Assembly: GCA_041397845.1 (NCBI GenBank)
Contig: JAWKVW010000008.1
Coordinates: 84,618 to 148,617, forward strand
Source: JAKPQE01 sp041397845
GTDB lineage: Bacteria; Pseudomonadota; Alphaproteobacteria; Rhizobiales; JAKPQE01
DNA: 64,000 nt
Reading direction: 5' to 3'
Position numbers and translations under genes: made by a program. Shown piece after piece: positions 11,325-19,944 of the stretch; position 1 is the first letter of the stretch; every line of letters starts with the position of its first letter. Under the pieces are notes generated by a model. The model searched no databases. It was not told the DNA's origin and was given only the letters and a program-made list of their open reading frames with translations.

Positions 11325-12161
11325 CTACCCGGCCGGGCCGATTTCCGGCCGATAGCCCGCCTCCCCCCAGGAGCGGGTCCGGCCATGGCGCGGCCCCCGG
11401 GCCGCCTCGCCGATCCCGTAGTGCCGCGCGAGCCGCGACAGTGCCAGCCGCAGGACGACCTTGGCCGAACGCGCCGGCCAGCCATGTTCCTGCTCGACCT
11501 GTTCGAGACCCTTCAGAAAGCAGCAGACGTCGAGAAGCACGCCGGAGAGCTCCGGCCCGACGGCACCGAGCGCCTTGTCGACGCGAAGCCGCGCCGCCAC
11601 CACCGCGTCGGTGAGTTCGGCCATGCCGCCGCGACCGCCCGAACCCCGCCCGCTGCCAGCCGTCGCATCCCACGCCGCCGTCACCCGCGGCATCAATCCG
11701 GCCCGCGTGTGATCGTCGCGCAACCGTTCGCCGGCAAGAAACTCGGCATCGCCGACAAGCGGCCGGCCGTCCCGATCGCGCCGCCGCCGCAGCCAGGAAA
11801 GCGGGCTCTCGGCCTCGTCGACGAGAACCGTCTCGCCATCCGCCCCGATCCGCCGCAGCGCCCGCGCCTGATGCTGCGCCCGAAACCCGTCCTCATCCGC
11901 AGCCGCGCGGGCAAGGAACGCCGCTGACGCCGGCGTCGCCACGAGCGCGCCGTCCTTGTCGGCCCGGGCAAGGCCGGCCGAGACGAGCGCCCGGCCAAAA
12001 TCGGCGGAAAACCGCGCCGGCCGCTCGCCCGCCGCACCAATGGTGCGATAGCCATGTTCACCGGCCGCGACTGCCTTTGCCCCTTCTGCCGACAACGCCG
12101 TCAGCACCCGCACCGCCTGCCGGCGATCGAACCCGCCGTCGCGTGACGCCGGCGCGCTCAT
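11325..12161 (-). CDS. DUF6456 domain protein
   Basis: The product is 278 residues. It contains the family signature SPLSWLRRRRDRDGRPLVGD then AEFLAGERLRDDHTRAGLMP and RVTAAWD in its middle. The helical C-terminal segment ELSGVLLDVCCFLKGLEQVE then WPARSAKVVLRLALSRLARHYG resembles other alphaproteobacterial members. The N-terminus is Arg/Ala-rich. Function is unknown. Its start overlaps the stop of the DnaA-domain-IV-like gene by 4 bases (ATGA), so the two are translationally coupled and probably work together, perhaps in DNA binding or replication control. Confidence 0.8.
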   Translation of the reverse strand: MSAPASRDGGFDRRQAVRVLTALSAEGAKAVAAGEHGYRTIGAAGERPARFSADFGRALVSAGLARADKDGALVATPASAAFLARAAADEDGFRAQHQARALRRIGADGETVLVDEAESPLSWLRRRRDRDGRPLVGDAEFLAGERLRDDHTRAGLMPRVTAAWDATAGSGRGSGGRGGMAELTDAVVAARLRVDKALGAVGPELSGVLLDVCCFLKGLEQVEQEHGWPARSAKVVLRLALSRLARHYGIGEAARGPRHGRTRSWGEAGYRPEIGPAG

Positions 12162-12553
12162 GCCGCCTCTCCGTCGGCAAGCTTCGTCTCGAGTTCCTCG
12201 ACGAGGCTGTCGAAGGCCCGCTCGTCGCGGCGATCCTCGACCACCCGGCAGGCGTGCGACACGGTCGTCCGGTCGCGGCCGAAATGGTCGCCGATCTCGC
12301 TGAGGGTCAGCCCCAGCACGACATGGCAGAGATACATCGCCACCTGCCGGGCAAGGGCGACACGGGCAAGGCAGCGCGTCCGCGCCCGAAGCGCCGGCAC
12401 CGGCAATCGGAATGCCTCGGCAACGGCCCTCTCGACGGCGCGGCAGCGCGCCGAACCGACAATTCGTGTCGCCGGCGCCCCCTGCGTGCCCCGCATGACA
12501 TTCGGCTGACTTATACGCTCGACCAGCATTCTCTTCGCGTCCCCTTCCGGCAT
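12158..12553 (-). CDS. Stand-alone DnaA domain IV-like helix-turn-helix protein
   Basis: The roughly 131-residue protein has in its C-terminal half RQVAMYLCHVVLGLTLSEIG then DHFGRDRTTVSHACRVVEDR. This matches the DnaA-box-recognition domain of DnaA (consensus GRDHTTVLHA). No AAA+ ATPase domain is present, so it cannot initiate replication by itself but may bind DnaA-box-like DNA. The ATG at 12553 follows a GTG at 12556 and a downstream ATG at 12529 also has a weak ribosome site, so the exact start is uncertain. It is coupled to the downstream DUF6456 gene. Confidence 0.78.
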   Translation of the reverse strand: MPEGDAKRMLVERISQPNVMRGTQGAPATRIVGSARCRAVERAVAEAFRLPVPALRARTRCLARVALARQVAMYLCHVVLGLTLSEIGDHFGRDRTTVSHACRVVEDRRDERAFDSLVEELETKLADGEAA

Positions 12554-12762
12554 CACCAGAGTGATAGGATTAATTTCCTATACACCTTATTCAGCGATCG
12601 CCGTGAGGGGGACAAGTTGCAAATGCCCCCCTTAAATCTCGGGGGCCGGCGGAGTGATCCGCCCGGTCGTCCGGGGCTGCGCCATGGCGTTGTTCTCCTT
12701 GTCCCCGCAGGGGAATTGCCCGCCCAAACTCAACGAGGCTCCACGAACACCTGGTTGAGACG

Positions 12763-13176
12763 ATGCCCACTCCCTTGATGACGCGAACCGCGCCGGCGGC
12801 GGACGGACCGGCCCGCGCCCTTGCCTCGCTGCTTGGCCGCAACGCCGAAAACGGCCACCCCTGCCCGATGCCGGACTACGACCGCCGCGGACTTCTGCCG
12901 CGCCTGCTGCCGCTCGCCCCGGCCGATCTGATGAAGGACGAGCCGGCCCTGACCCGCTCGCTCGTTCGCCGTCTCGCCCGTGCCTTGCGGGCCGAGCGCC
13001 GGCGCGGCCGCGCCGGCTTGCCGGGCTATGACCTGCGCCGCCATTTCGGGCTGGCGCTGGCCTTGCGCCATGAATGCCAGCGCCTTGCCGCCATCCATGT
13101 CCATGCGGTCGGCAGGCCGCGGCCGTCGGCCACCGTCCGCCCGCTGGCGTCATCCCGGCGGCTCTCGGCGATTTGA
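12763..13176 (+). CDS. Hypothetical protein, Arg/Leu-rich
   Basis: I do not recognise this 137-residue product. It is rich in Arg, Ala and Leu, with a predicted helical core LVRRLARALRAERRRGRAGL then PGYDLRRHFGLALALRHECQ. No signal peptide or membrane segment is visible. The third-position G/C bias fits a real gene. It diverges from the DnaA-like/DUF6456 pair across an AT-rich promoter region (12554-12762). An ATG at 12778 is an alternative start. The 260 bases after it hold no clear gene. Confidence 0.55.
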   Translation: MPTPLMTRTAPAADGPARALASLLGRNAENGHPCPMPDYDRRGLLPRLLPLAPADLMKDEPALTRSLVRRLARALRAERRRGRAGLPGYDLRRHFGLALALRHECQRLAAIHVHAVGRPRPSATVRPLASSRRLSAI

Positions 13177-13439
13177 ACAAAAAAGCGGCCGACCGTTACA
13201 TCGCCACCACTCGGCAATCATCTCGCGGCATGCTATTCGCTGGACGTGATGAATCGCCTCGAATGCAGCACCCGCGTTCGCGATTGGCATGTTTTTGTCC
13301 CGATCCCCATATCTCGCGGGGTCTGGTCTGCCGTTTGCCGCATTTTCGGCGGAAAACGGCTCAATGTGACAAGGGCCCGCCCGCCATTCGGCGTCGGCGG
13401 GCCTTCGAGCGACAGCGGTCGCCAAACGGCAGGATGACG

Positions 13440-14915
13440 ATGACGGCGGACCGGCTCCGCAACGGCACGGCGAAGTTTCGGCAGCGGGCGATGCTCGCGG
13501 CAACGGTGCTGCTCGCGGTAACGCTTGCCGGCTGCAAGCTCTCCAACGACGAGCGCATCTACGTCGACCCGATCCGCCCGGCCGCCGCCACCCGCGCCAA
13601 TTCCGCCGACGCCGCCATCGGCGAGCGCGAGCACCCCAAGATCGTCACGACCTATGGCGGCATCTACGAGAACCGCGCGCTCGAGAAGCGCCTCGGTCCC
13701 GTCGTCGCCCGCCTCGTCTCGGCCTCCGACGATCCGAGCCAGCCTTACCGGGTGACGATCCTCAATTCGCCGACGGTCAACGCTTTCGCCCTGCCCGGCG
13801 GCTATCTTTACGTCACCCGCGGCCTGCTGGCGCTGGCCGGCGACACCTCGGAAGTCGCCGCCGTCCTCGCCCACGAGATCGCCCACGTCACCATGCGCCA
13901 TGCCATCGAGCGCGAGGACCGGGCAAAGGCCGCCGCCGTCGCCAGCCAGGTCGTTGCCGACGTCCTGAACGACGAGGCAAAGGCCCGCGCGACGCTTGCA
14001 GCGAGCGAACTGGAACTGGCCAGCTTCTCGCGGTCGCAGGAGCTGCAGGCCGACGCGATCGGCGTGCGCACCATCGCCCGCGCCGGCTTCGACCCCTACG
14101 CCGCCGCCCGCTTCCTCAAGGCGATGGACCGCTTCGCCGACCTCGCCAAGGCCGGCACCGACAAGAACCCCGATTTCCTGTCGTCGCACCCCTCGACGCC
14201 GGAACGCGTCCAGCGCGCCGTCGAGCAGGCCCGCCAGCACGGCCCGGCCGGCAGCGGCCTCGTCGATCGCGACGGCTATCTCGATGCCCTCGACGGCATG
14301 CTGTTCGGCGACGACCCCGGCGAGGGCTATGTCCGCGGCCAGAGCTTCGTTCACCCCGGCCTCGGCATCACCTTCACCGCCTCGAGCGACTATTCGCTGC
14401 AGAACACCGCCAAGGCCGTGCTCGGCACCGCCGCCGACGACACCGCCCTGCGCTTCGACAGCATCGACGTGCCCGGGGGCCAGCCTCTTGCCACCTATCT
14501 CGGCTCCGGCTGGATGAACGGCCTCGAGGCCGAATCGGTAAGCCCCGCGACCATCAACGGCATGGAAGCGGCGACCGCGATCGCCCGCTCCGATGGCTGG
14601 AACTTCCGCGTCGCCGTGATCCGCGACGGCACCCAGACCTATCGCTTCATCTTCGCCGCCCGCCAGCTCACCGCGACGGTTGATTCGAAGGCGCTGGCGA
14701 CGATCAACAGCTTCCGCCGCCTGACGCCGACCGAGGCGGCCCGCATCCGCCCGCTGCGCATCCGCGCGGTCACGGTCGCGGCCGGCGACACCGCCGAAAA
14801 GCTGTCGGCCCGCATGGCGACCGCCAACCGCTACGCGACCTTCCTCGTGCTGAACGGCCTTGAGCCGGGCACCGATCCGGCGCCGGGCACCAAGGTGAAA
14901 ATCGTCACCTACTGA
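13440..14915 (+). CDS. M48 family lipoprotein metalloprotease with C-terminal LysM-like segment
   Basis: This is an exported protease of about 491 residues. An N-terminal lipoprotein signal ends in the lipobox LAGC. The catalytic zinc motif HEIAH lies in VLAHEIAHVTMRH, with the third ligand region ELQADAIGVRTIARAG downstream. NAFALPGGYLYVTRGLL is typical of the BepA/YfgC-like peptidase group involved in outer-membrane protein quality control. The last 45 residues (VAAGDTAEKLSARM, FLVLNGLEPGTDPAPGTKVK) look like a LysM-type wall-binding unit. The ATG at 13440 has AGGA five bases upstream; an in-frame ATG at 13434 is possible. The very long N-terminal extension of the open frame is not coding-like. 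Confidence 0.88.
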   Translation: MTADRLRNGTAKFRQRAMLAATVLLAVTLAGCKLSNDERIYVDPIRPAAATRANSADAAIGEREHPKIVTTYGGIYENRALEKRLGPVVARLVSASDDPSQPYRVTILNSPTVNAFALPGGYLYVTRGLLALAGDTSEVAAVLAHEIAHVTMRHAIEREDRAKAAAVASQVVADVLNDEAKARATLAASELELASFSRSQELQADAIGVRTIARAGFDPYAAARFLKAMDRFADLAKAGTDKNPDFLSSHPSTPERVQRAVEQARQHGPAGSGLVDRDGYLDALDGMLFGDDPGEGYVRGQSFVHPGLGITFTASSDYSLQNTAKAVLGTAADDTALRFDSIDVPGGQPLATYLGSGWMNGLEAESVSPATINGMEAATAIARSDGWNFRVAVIRDGTQTYRFIFAARQLTATVDSKALATINSFRRLTPTEAARIRPLRIRAVTVAAGDTAEKLSARMATANRYATFLVLNGLEPGTDPAPGTKVKIVTY

Positions 14916-14941
14916 CCGGCCGCTTCGGCGCCGCCCGGATT

Positions 14942-15817
14942 TCACAGACCAACCATCCGCCGGATATCTGCCGGCGTCGCGCCCGCCGCGCGAAGGCTGG
15001 CAAGCGCCGTATCGCCGGCACTTTTCGACAGCTTGCGCCCGTCCGGCCCCGGCACCAGCCGGTGATGCAGATAGACCGGCGCCGCAAGGCCGAGCAACCG
15101 CTGCAACAGCCGGTGCACCGAGGTCGCCTGCACGAGGTCGTGGCCGCGCACCACATGCGTGACGCCCTGCAGGGCATCGTCGACGACGACGGAAAGGTGA
15201 TAGCTCGTCGGCGTCTCCTTGCGCGCCAGGATGACATCGCCCCAAAGACCTGGATGAGCCGGGATTTCGCCGCCGGGCCCAGTCGGCCCCATGCCGAGTT
15301 CGAGCCAGTGCAGCGGCCCGGCCAGCGCCATCGCCTGCGCCATGTCGAGACGAACCGCATGCGGCAGGCCCGCCGCCGCGCGCCGTGCCTCTTCCGCTCC
15401 GTCCAGCACCATGCCGCGGCCGGGATAGAGCAATGCCCCGTCCGGATCGCGCCCGCCGGCAATACCCGAACGCTCCGCGAGCGTCGTCGCGGCACGCTGG
15501 ATCTCCTGTCGGCTGGCATGACAGCTATAGACAAGACCGAGGGCCGCGAGACGTTCGAGCGCCACGGCATAATCGGCGAAATGTTCTGATTGCCGGCGCA
15601 CCGGCGTCTCGAAGGAAATCCCGAGCCAGGCAAGGTCGGCAAGGATCGCCGCCTCGTGCTCGGGCCGGCAGCGGGTCTGGTCGATATCCTCGATCCGCAA
15701 CAGAAACCGCCCGCCGAGCCGGCGGGCGGTCTGAAAGGCAAGCAGCGCCGAAAGCGCATGCCCGAGATGCAGCGCCCCGTTCGGGCTCGGCGCGAAGCGC
15801 ACCGCCGGTCGCGTCAC
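14942..15817 (-). CDS. gluQRS: Glutamyl-Q tRNA(Asp) synthetase
   Basis: This 291-residue truncated glutamyl-tRNA synthetase paralogue lacks the anticodon-binding domain. It loads glutamate onto the queuosine base of tRNA(Asp). The N-terminus RFAPSPNGALHLGHALSAL contains the HIGH-like motif (HLGH), and GRKLSKS is the KMSKS loop. YSCHASRQEIQ keeps part of the zinc-site region. It is convergent with the M48 protease gene and upstream of the DsrC-like gene on the same strand. Confidence 0.93.
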   Translation of the reverse strand: MTRPAVRFAPSPNGALHLGHALSALLAFQTARRLGGRFLLRIEDIDQTRCRPEHEAAILADLAWLGISFETPVRRQSEHFADYAVALERLAALGLVYSCHASRQEIQRAATTLAERSGIAGGRDPDGALLYPGRGMVLDGAEEARRAAAGLPHAVRLDMAQAMALAGPLHWLELGMGPTGPGGEIPAHPGLWGDVILARKETPTSYHLSVVVDDALQGVTHVVRGHDLVQATSVHRLLQRLLGLAAPVYLHHRLVPGPDGRKLSKSAGDTALASLRAAGATPADIRRMVGL

Positions 15818-15859
15818 CGCGCCAGCTCCGTCGCGCTCCGCACGCCCCGGGCGAAGAGC

Positions 15860-16198
15860 TCAGTAACCGCCCTTGCGGCGGCTCTCCGGCAGGCCGGCGA
15901 TCCGGCCGCCCTGCTTGGACGGATCGAGCGGGAAGAGGTCATAAAGATCCTTCTGCGCAATCTTCCCACCCCACTTGTCGGTCATCGCCTTGATGATCGC
16001 GCGGGTGTTCGGCTGGTTCTGCGCGTTGTTGATATACTCGTCGCGCAGATAGTTCATCAGGTCCCAGTGCCGCTCGGTCAGCGTGATGCCCTCCGCCGCC
16101 GCAAGCTGGGTCGCCAGATCCTCGCTCCAGTCCTCGAGGTTCTCCAGATAGCCGTTCGCCGTGGTCGCGATTTCCTGGCCGTTGAATTCGATAGCCAT
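15860..16198 (-). CDS. TusE/DsrC/DsvC family protein lacking both C-terminal cysteines
   Basis: The 112-residue protein has the family fold signature: GYLENLEDWSEDLATQLAAA, then EGITLTERHWDLMNYLRDEY and LFPLDPSKQGGRIAGLP. DsrC and TusE carry a sulfur through a C-terminal Cys. Here the KQGC position is KQGG and the end is RRKGGY, with no cysteine anywhere. It therefore cannot act as a persulfide carrier in the usual way and belongs to the Cys-less group thought to be regulatory. The start at 16198 is preceded by GGGAGGAGGG. It is divergent from a small gene at 16371 across a region with an AT-rich inverted repeat. Confidence 0.85.
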   Translation of the reverse strand: MAIEFNGQEIATTANGYLENLEDWSEDLATQLAAAEGITLTERHWDLMNYLRDEYINNAQNQPNTRAIIKAMTDKWGGKIAQKDLYDLFPLDPSKQGGRIAGLPESRRKGGY

Positions 16199-16277
16199 GT
16201 CCCCTCCTCCCATGAAGTCTGTTGGTGGCGCGCCGGCGTCATGATGTCCGTTGCACGCCAACGCTGAAACGCCATGC

Positions 16278-16300
16278 TATATTGAGAAAATCCTAATATA
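16278..16300. promoter_or_regulatory. AT-rich inverted repeat in divergent promoter region
   Basis: TATATT (16278-16283) and AATATA (16295-16300) are exact inverted copies separated by 11 bases, in an unusually AT-rich patch between the DsrC-like gene and the 79-residue gene. The geometry (arms about two helical turns end to end) suits a dimeric repressor or an overlapping divergent promoter. The bound factor is unknown. Confidence 0.4.
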
Positions 16301-16370
16301 CGGCAAGGGGGCGGGAGCGGTTTTCGACGGCAAACCGCTCCGGAATGGCGGCAATTCGGGGGATATTGCG

Positions 16371-16610
16371 ATGGCAGGCGAGATGACGGACGGCAAACCG
16401 TTGACGCCCTGGGACGATCTTCCCGATGCCGAACGGACCCGCCTGCTCGTCGATCACCAGAAATGGCTCGACGGCCAGCCGCCGACCTGTTCGCTGATCG
16501 TCAAGACCGATCGCTTCGTGCGCTGGCTCGCCGAGCGCGGCGTTGCCTTCGATCCCGATTTCGCCAGCCGTCCCCGCCGGGGCGATTCCCTGGACGGCAA
16601 AAACGCCTAG
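16371..16610 (+). CDS. Small hypothetical protein (79 residues)
   Basis: The product begins MAGEMTDGKPLTPWDDLPDA and contains LLVDHQKWLDGQPPTCSLIV then RFVRWLAERGVAFDPDF. It is acidic and soluble-looking, with no signal peptide. GGGGGA lies eight bases before the ATG, supporting this start over the upstream in-frame codons. It overlaps the stop of the convergent 95-residue gene by 4 bases. Function is unknown; its divergent partner is the Cys-less DsrC-like protein. Confidence 0.6.
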   Translation: MAGEMTDGKPLTPWDDLPDAERTRLLVDHQKWLDGQPPTCSLIVKTDRFVRWLAERGVAFDPDFASRPRRGDSLDGKNA

Positions 16611-16894
16611 CCGGCAAGCGCCTCGATGATCGCCCGGCGCTCCTCCTCGACCGGCAGCCGGCAATGCGGCTTGCCGGCCCGCGAGTACCAGTAGCCGGCA
16701 TTCCACGCGTCGCCCTCGATCCGGTGCAGATGCGCATGCACCCAGGCGCCCTCTTTCGACGAATCGGCCTGCGCCATGAGATGGGCCCGCTCCCAGTCGC
16801 CGCGGGCCAGATGCCAGAGCGCGCCGAGCGGCCCCCGGACGAACTCCGGCGGCACCTTGTCGCTGAGCGTTTTTTCGAAATCCGCGTATCTCAT
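16607..16894 (-). CDS. Conserved hypothetical protein (95 residues)
   Basis: This small Trp/His-rich protein has LGALWHLARGDWERAHLMAQ followed by GAWVHAHLHRIEGDAWNAGY and WYSRAGKP. I recognise the pattern as a conserved alphaproteobacterial family of unknown function that looks like a single TPR-type helical hairpin. No export signal is present. It converges with the 79-residue gene and diverges from the sdh operon. Confidence 0.72.
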   Translation of the reverse strand: MRYADFEKTLSDKVPPEFVRGPLGALWHLARGDWERAHLMAQADSSKEGAWVHAHLHRIEGDAWNAGYWYSRAGKPHCRLPVEEERRAIIEALAG

Positions 16895-16958
16895 CGCCTA
16901 TTAGGGTTTCCTCATATGGCTGAGCCGGTTAGCCCTTTGCCTCCGACCTTGGACTATT

Positions 16959-16987
16959 TTGACGCACCGCAGAATAGAGAGTAGAAG
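16959..16987 (+). promoter_or_regulatory. Candidate promoter of the sdh operon
   Basis: TTGACG at 16959-16964 and TAGAAG at 16982-16987 are spaced by 17 bases and point to sdhC, whose ATG is 80 bases further on. A small hairpin (AAGTCG / CGACTT, 16985-17001) overlaps the start of the predicted transcript. Both hexamers are imperfect. Confidence 0.35.
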
Positions 16988-17067
16988 TCGGAAAACGACT
17001 TTTCGCCGCACTGCTCCGGTCGATCCGGGGCGGCCAGAAGATTGCTTCGAGCGAGGCCCCAAGCGTT

Positions 17068-17466
17068 ATGTCGGACGCCAACAGCAAGGCCCAACGGCCT
17101 CTTTCTCCGCACCTCCAGATCTACAAGCCGTCGATCACGATGGTCATGTCGGTGGTCCATCGCGTCACCGGCGCCGGCCTCTATTTCGGCACCATCCTCA
17201 TGGCCTGGTGGCTCATGTCGGTGGCCGGCGGCGAGCACTATTACGAGCTGACCCGGACGATCTTCGGCTCGTTCATCGGCCGCCTCGTGCTCTTCGGCTA
17301 CACCTGGGCACTGATCCATCACATGCTCGGCGGCATCCGCCATTTCATCTGGGACACGGGCGCCCAGTTCGAGCGCGGCGAGCGCGACCGCCTCGCCTTC
17401 CTGACGCTCGCCGGCTCCGTTTCCATCACCCTGCTGATCTGGCTGATCGGCTACGCCGTCCGCTGA
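17068..17466 (+). CDS. sdhC: Succinate dehydrogenase cytochrome b556 subunit
   Basis: This 132-residue membrane anchor has three hydrophobic helices. It starts with the family signature RPLSPHLQIYKPSITMVMSV then VHRVTGAGLYFG. The heme b ligand is expected in the HHMLGGIRHFIWD segment before the third helix. With SdhD it anchors the catalytic SdhAB dimer and reduces ubiquinone. It is 13 bases upstream of sdhD. Confidence 0.95.
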   Translation: MSDANSKAQRPLSPHLQIYKPSITMVMSVVHRVTGAGLYFGTILMAWWLMSVAGGEHYYELTRTIFGSFIGRLVLFGYTWALIHHMLGGIRHFIWDTGAQFERGERDRLAFLTLAGSVSITLLIWLIGYAVR

Positions 17467-17479
17467 GGGAGCACTGACG

Positions 17480-17860
17480 ATGTCCATGAAGACCCCTCTC
17501 GGCCGCGTTCGCGGCCTCGGTTCGGCCAAGGACGGCACCGAGCATTTCTGGCAGCAGCGACTGACCGGCATCGCGCTCGTTCCGCTGACGCTGATCTTCG
17601 TCCTTGTCGTCATCAGCCTGTCGAACGCCAGCCACGCCGATGCGGTCGCCGCCATCGGCTCGCCGATCACCGCGACCCTGGTGCTCCTGTTCGTGCTCTC
17701 CGGCATCTATCACATGAAGCTCGGCATGCAGGTCATCATCGAGGACTACGTGCATTCGGAAGGTCTGAAGGTCGCCGCCCTCGTCGCCAACCTGTTCTTC
17801 GCCGTCTTCTTCGGCGCGGCGTCTGTCTTCGCCGTTTTCAAGATCGCCTTCGGAGGCTGA
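17480..17860 (+). CDS. sdhD: Succinate dehydrogenase hydrophobic membrane anchor subunit
   Basis: This 126-residue second anchor subunit has three transmembrane helices. It begins with the conserved TPLGRVRGLGSAKDGTEHFW and contains SGIYHMKLGMQVIIEDYVHS, in which the His contributes to heme and quinone sites. It lies between sdhC and sdhA with short gaps, clearly in one operon. Confidence 0.95.
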   Translation: MSMKTPLGRVRGLGSAKDGTEHFWQQRLTGIALVPLTLIFVLVVISLSNASHADAVAAIGSPITATLVLLFVLSGIYHMKLGMQVIIEDYVHSEGLKVAALVANLFFAVFFGAASVFAVFKIAFGG

Positions 17861-17864
17861 ATCA

Positions 17865-19694
17865 ATGACCATGACGAACGGTAATGGCGCACCCTCCGTG
17901 CGGCGCGGCAGCTATTCGATCACCGACCACGCCTTCGACGTCGTCGTCGTCGGTGCCGGCGGCGCCGGCCTGCGGGCGACGCTCGGCGCCTCCGAGGCCG
18001 GCCTGAAGACCGCCTGCATCACCAAGGTCTTCCCGACCCGCTCGCACACCGTCGCCGCCCAGGGCGGCATCGCCGCCTCGCTCGGCAACATGGGCCCGGA
18101 CGACTGGCGCTGGCACATGTTCGACACCGTCAAGGGCTCCGACTGGCTCGGCGACCAGGACGCCATCGAATATCTCTGCCGCGAGGCTCCGGCCGCCGTC
18201 TACGAGCTCGACCACTACGGCGTGCCGTTCTCGCGCACCGAGGATGGCCGCATCTACCAGCGCCCCTTCGGCGGCCACATGCAGAACATGGGCGCCGGCC
18301 CGGCCGTGCAGCGCACCTGCGCCGCCGCCGACCGCACTGGTCACGCCATCCTGCACACGCTCTACGGCCAGTCGCTCAACCACCGGGCCGAGTTCTTCGT
18401 CGAGTATTTCGCCCTCGACCTCATCATGCAGGACGGCGTCTGCTACGGCGTCATGGCGATGTCGATGGAAGACGGCTCGATCCACCGCTTCCGCGCCCAC
18501 AAGACCATTCTCGCCACCGGCGGCTATGGCCGCGCCTACTTCTCCTGCACCTCGGCCCACACCTGCACCGGCGACGGCAACGCCATGGTGCTGCGCGCCG
18601 GCCTGCCGCTGCAGGACATGGAGTTCGTGCAGTTCCATCCGACCGGCATCTACGGCGCCGGCTGCCTCATCACCGAGGGTGCCCGCGGCGAGGGCGGCTA
18701 TCTCGTCAATTCCGAGGGCGAGCGCTTCATGGAGCGCTATGCTCCCTCGGCCAAGGACCTTGCCTCGCGCGACGTCGTCTCGCGCGCCATGACCATCGAG
18801 ATCCGCGAAGGCCGTGGCGTCGGCAGGAACAAGGACCACATCTTCCTGCACCTCGACCATCTCGACCCGGCCGTTCTCGCCGAGCGCCTGCCCGGCATTT
18901 CCGAATCGGCCAAGATCTTCTCCGGCGTCGACGTCACCCGGGAACCGATCCCGGTCCTGCCGACCGTCCACTACAACATGGGCGGCATCCCGACGAACTA
19001 CTTCGGCGAGGTCCTCTGCCCGAAGGATGGCGATCCCGATGCCATCGTCCCCGGCCTGATGGCCGTCGGCGAGGCCGCCTGCGCCTCGGTCCATGGCGCC
19101 AACCGCCTCGGCTCCAACTCGCTGATCGACCTCGTCGTCTTCGGCCGCGCGGCGGGCCTGCGCTGCGCCGAGACCGTCGAGAGCGGCACCAAGCACCGTC
19201 CGCTCGGCACGGACGCCGGCGAGTTCGCCATCGATCGCGTCGACCGCCTGCGCTATGCCAACGGCTCGCGCCCGACCGCCGAGCTGCGCCTCGACATGCA
19301 GCGCGTCATGCAGTCGAACTGCGCCGTCTTCCGCACCGGCGAGGTGCTCGAGGAAGGCCGTGGCCTCATCAAGAACGTCTGGGCCGCCTCGGGCGACGTC
19401 AAGGTTCACGACCAGTCGCTGGTCTGGAACTCCGACCTCATCGAGACCCTCGAGTTCGAGAACCTCATCCTGCAGGCCGTCGTCACCATGGAATCGGCCG
19501 CGGCCCGCGCCGAGAGCCGTGGCGCCCACGCCCGCGAGGACTTCAAGGACCGCGACGACGCCAACTGGATGAAGCACACCCTGTCCTGGGCCGACGAGAA
19601 CGCCAGGACCGTCACCCTCGACTACCGGCCGGTGCACAGCTACACGCTGACCGACGAGATCGACTACATCCAGCCGAAGGCGCGCGTTTACTGA
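17865..19694 (+). CDS. sdhA: Succinate dehydrogenase flavoprotein subunit
   Basis: This full-length 609-residue flavoprotein oxidises succinate to fumarate in the TCA cycle. FAD-binding VVVGAGGAGLRATLGA is near the N-terminus, and TRSHTVAAQGGIAASLGN holds the His that covalently binds FAD. MEFVQFHPTGIYGAG and GANRLGSNSLIDLVVFGRAA are also conserved, and the C-terminus ends QPKARVY. The gap to sdhD is 4 bases. Unusually, a terminator-like hairpin and creD follow before sdhB. Confidence 0.97.
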   Translation: MTMTNGNGAPSVRRGSYSITDHAFDVVVVGAGGAGLRATLGASEAGLKTACITKVFPTRSHTVAAQGGIAASLGNMGPDDWRWHMFDTVKGSDWLGDQDAIEYLCREAPAAVYELDHYGVPFSRTEDGRIYQRPFGGHMQNMGAGPAVQRTCAAADRTGHAILHTLYGQSLNHRAEFFVEYFALDLIMQDGVCYGVMAMSMEDGSIHRFRAHKTILATGGYGRAYFSCTSAHTCTGDGNAMVLRAGLPLQDMEFVQFHPTGIYGAGCLITEGARGEGGYLVNSEGERFMERYAPSAKDLASRDVVSRAMTIEIREGRGVGRNKDHIFLHLDHLDPAVLAERLPGISESAKIFSGVDVTREPIPVLPTVHYNMGGIPTNYFGEVLCPKDGDPDAIVPGLMAVGEAACASVHGANRLGSNSLIDLVVFGRAAGLRCAETVESGTKHRPLGTDAGEFAIDRVDRLRYANGSRPTAELRLDMQRVMQSNCAVFRTGEVLEEGRGLIKNVWAASGDVKVHDQSLVWNSDLIETLEFENLILQAVVTMESAAARAESRGAHAREDFKDRDDANWMKHTLSWADENARTVTLDYRPVHSYTLTDEIDYIQPKARVY

Positions 19695-19715
19695 GCTTTC
19701 CGGACTTGCCCATCC

Positions 19716-19754
19716 GGCCCCGGCGACCACGAAAAGGTCTCCGGGGCCGTTTTC
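19716..19754 (+). terminator. Terminator-like hairpin between sdhA and creD
   Basis: GGCCCCGG (19716-19723) and CCGGGGCC (19741-19748) form an 8-bp GC stem with a 17-base loop, followed by GTTTTCGTTT. It could end or attenuate transcription after sdhCDA, separating it from creD-sdhB. Confidence 0.6.
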
Positions 19755-19944
19755 GTTTCAGGCCCCGGCGATCTGGCTGTTGCCGTGCGGACACCTCCTC
19801 TGCCCCGGCATCGGGCTGATTTTAGCCACATTAATTCCCAGCCGCCGCCTTTCCCCGGCCCATCCCCTGCCCCACCCGCAGCCAAGGATTGCAGCGGTCG
19901 CACGAGCGGCCATCGGCCATCCGCGTGCACAAGGAGGGAGCGGA

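Noticed and set aside
12552..12565. ATCAC/GTGAT inverted repeat at the DnaA-like start considered as a regulatory site
   Set aside because: It has 5-bp arms only and overlaps the GTG/ATG start region; too short to claim, though it lies in an AT-rich promoter zone.
16278..16300. The TATATT/AATATA repeat considered as a specific BigR or SqrR operator
   Set aside because: The sequence does not match an operator pattern I can state with confidence, so it is kept only as an unnamed inverted repeat.
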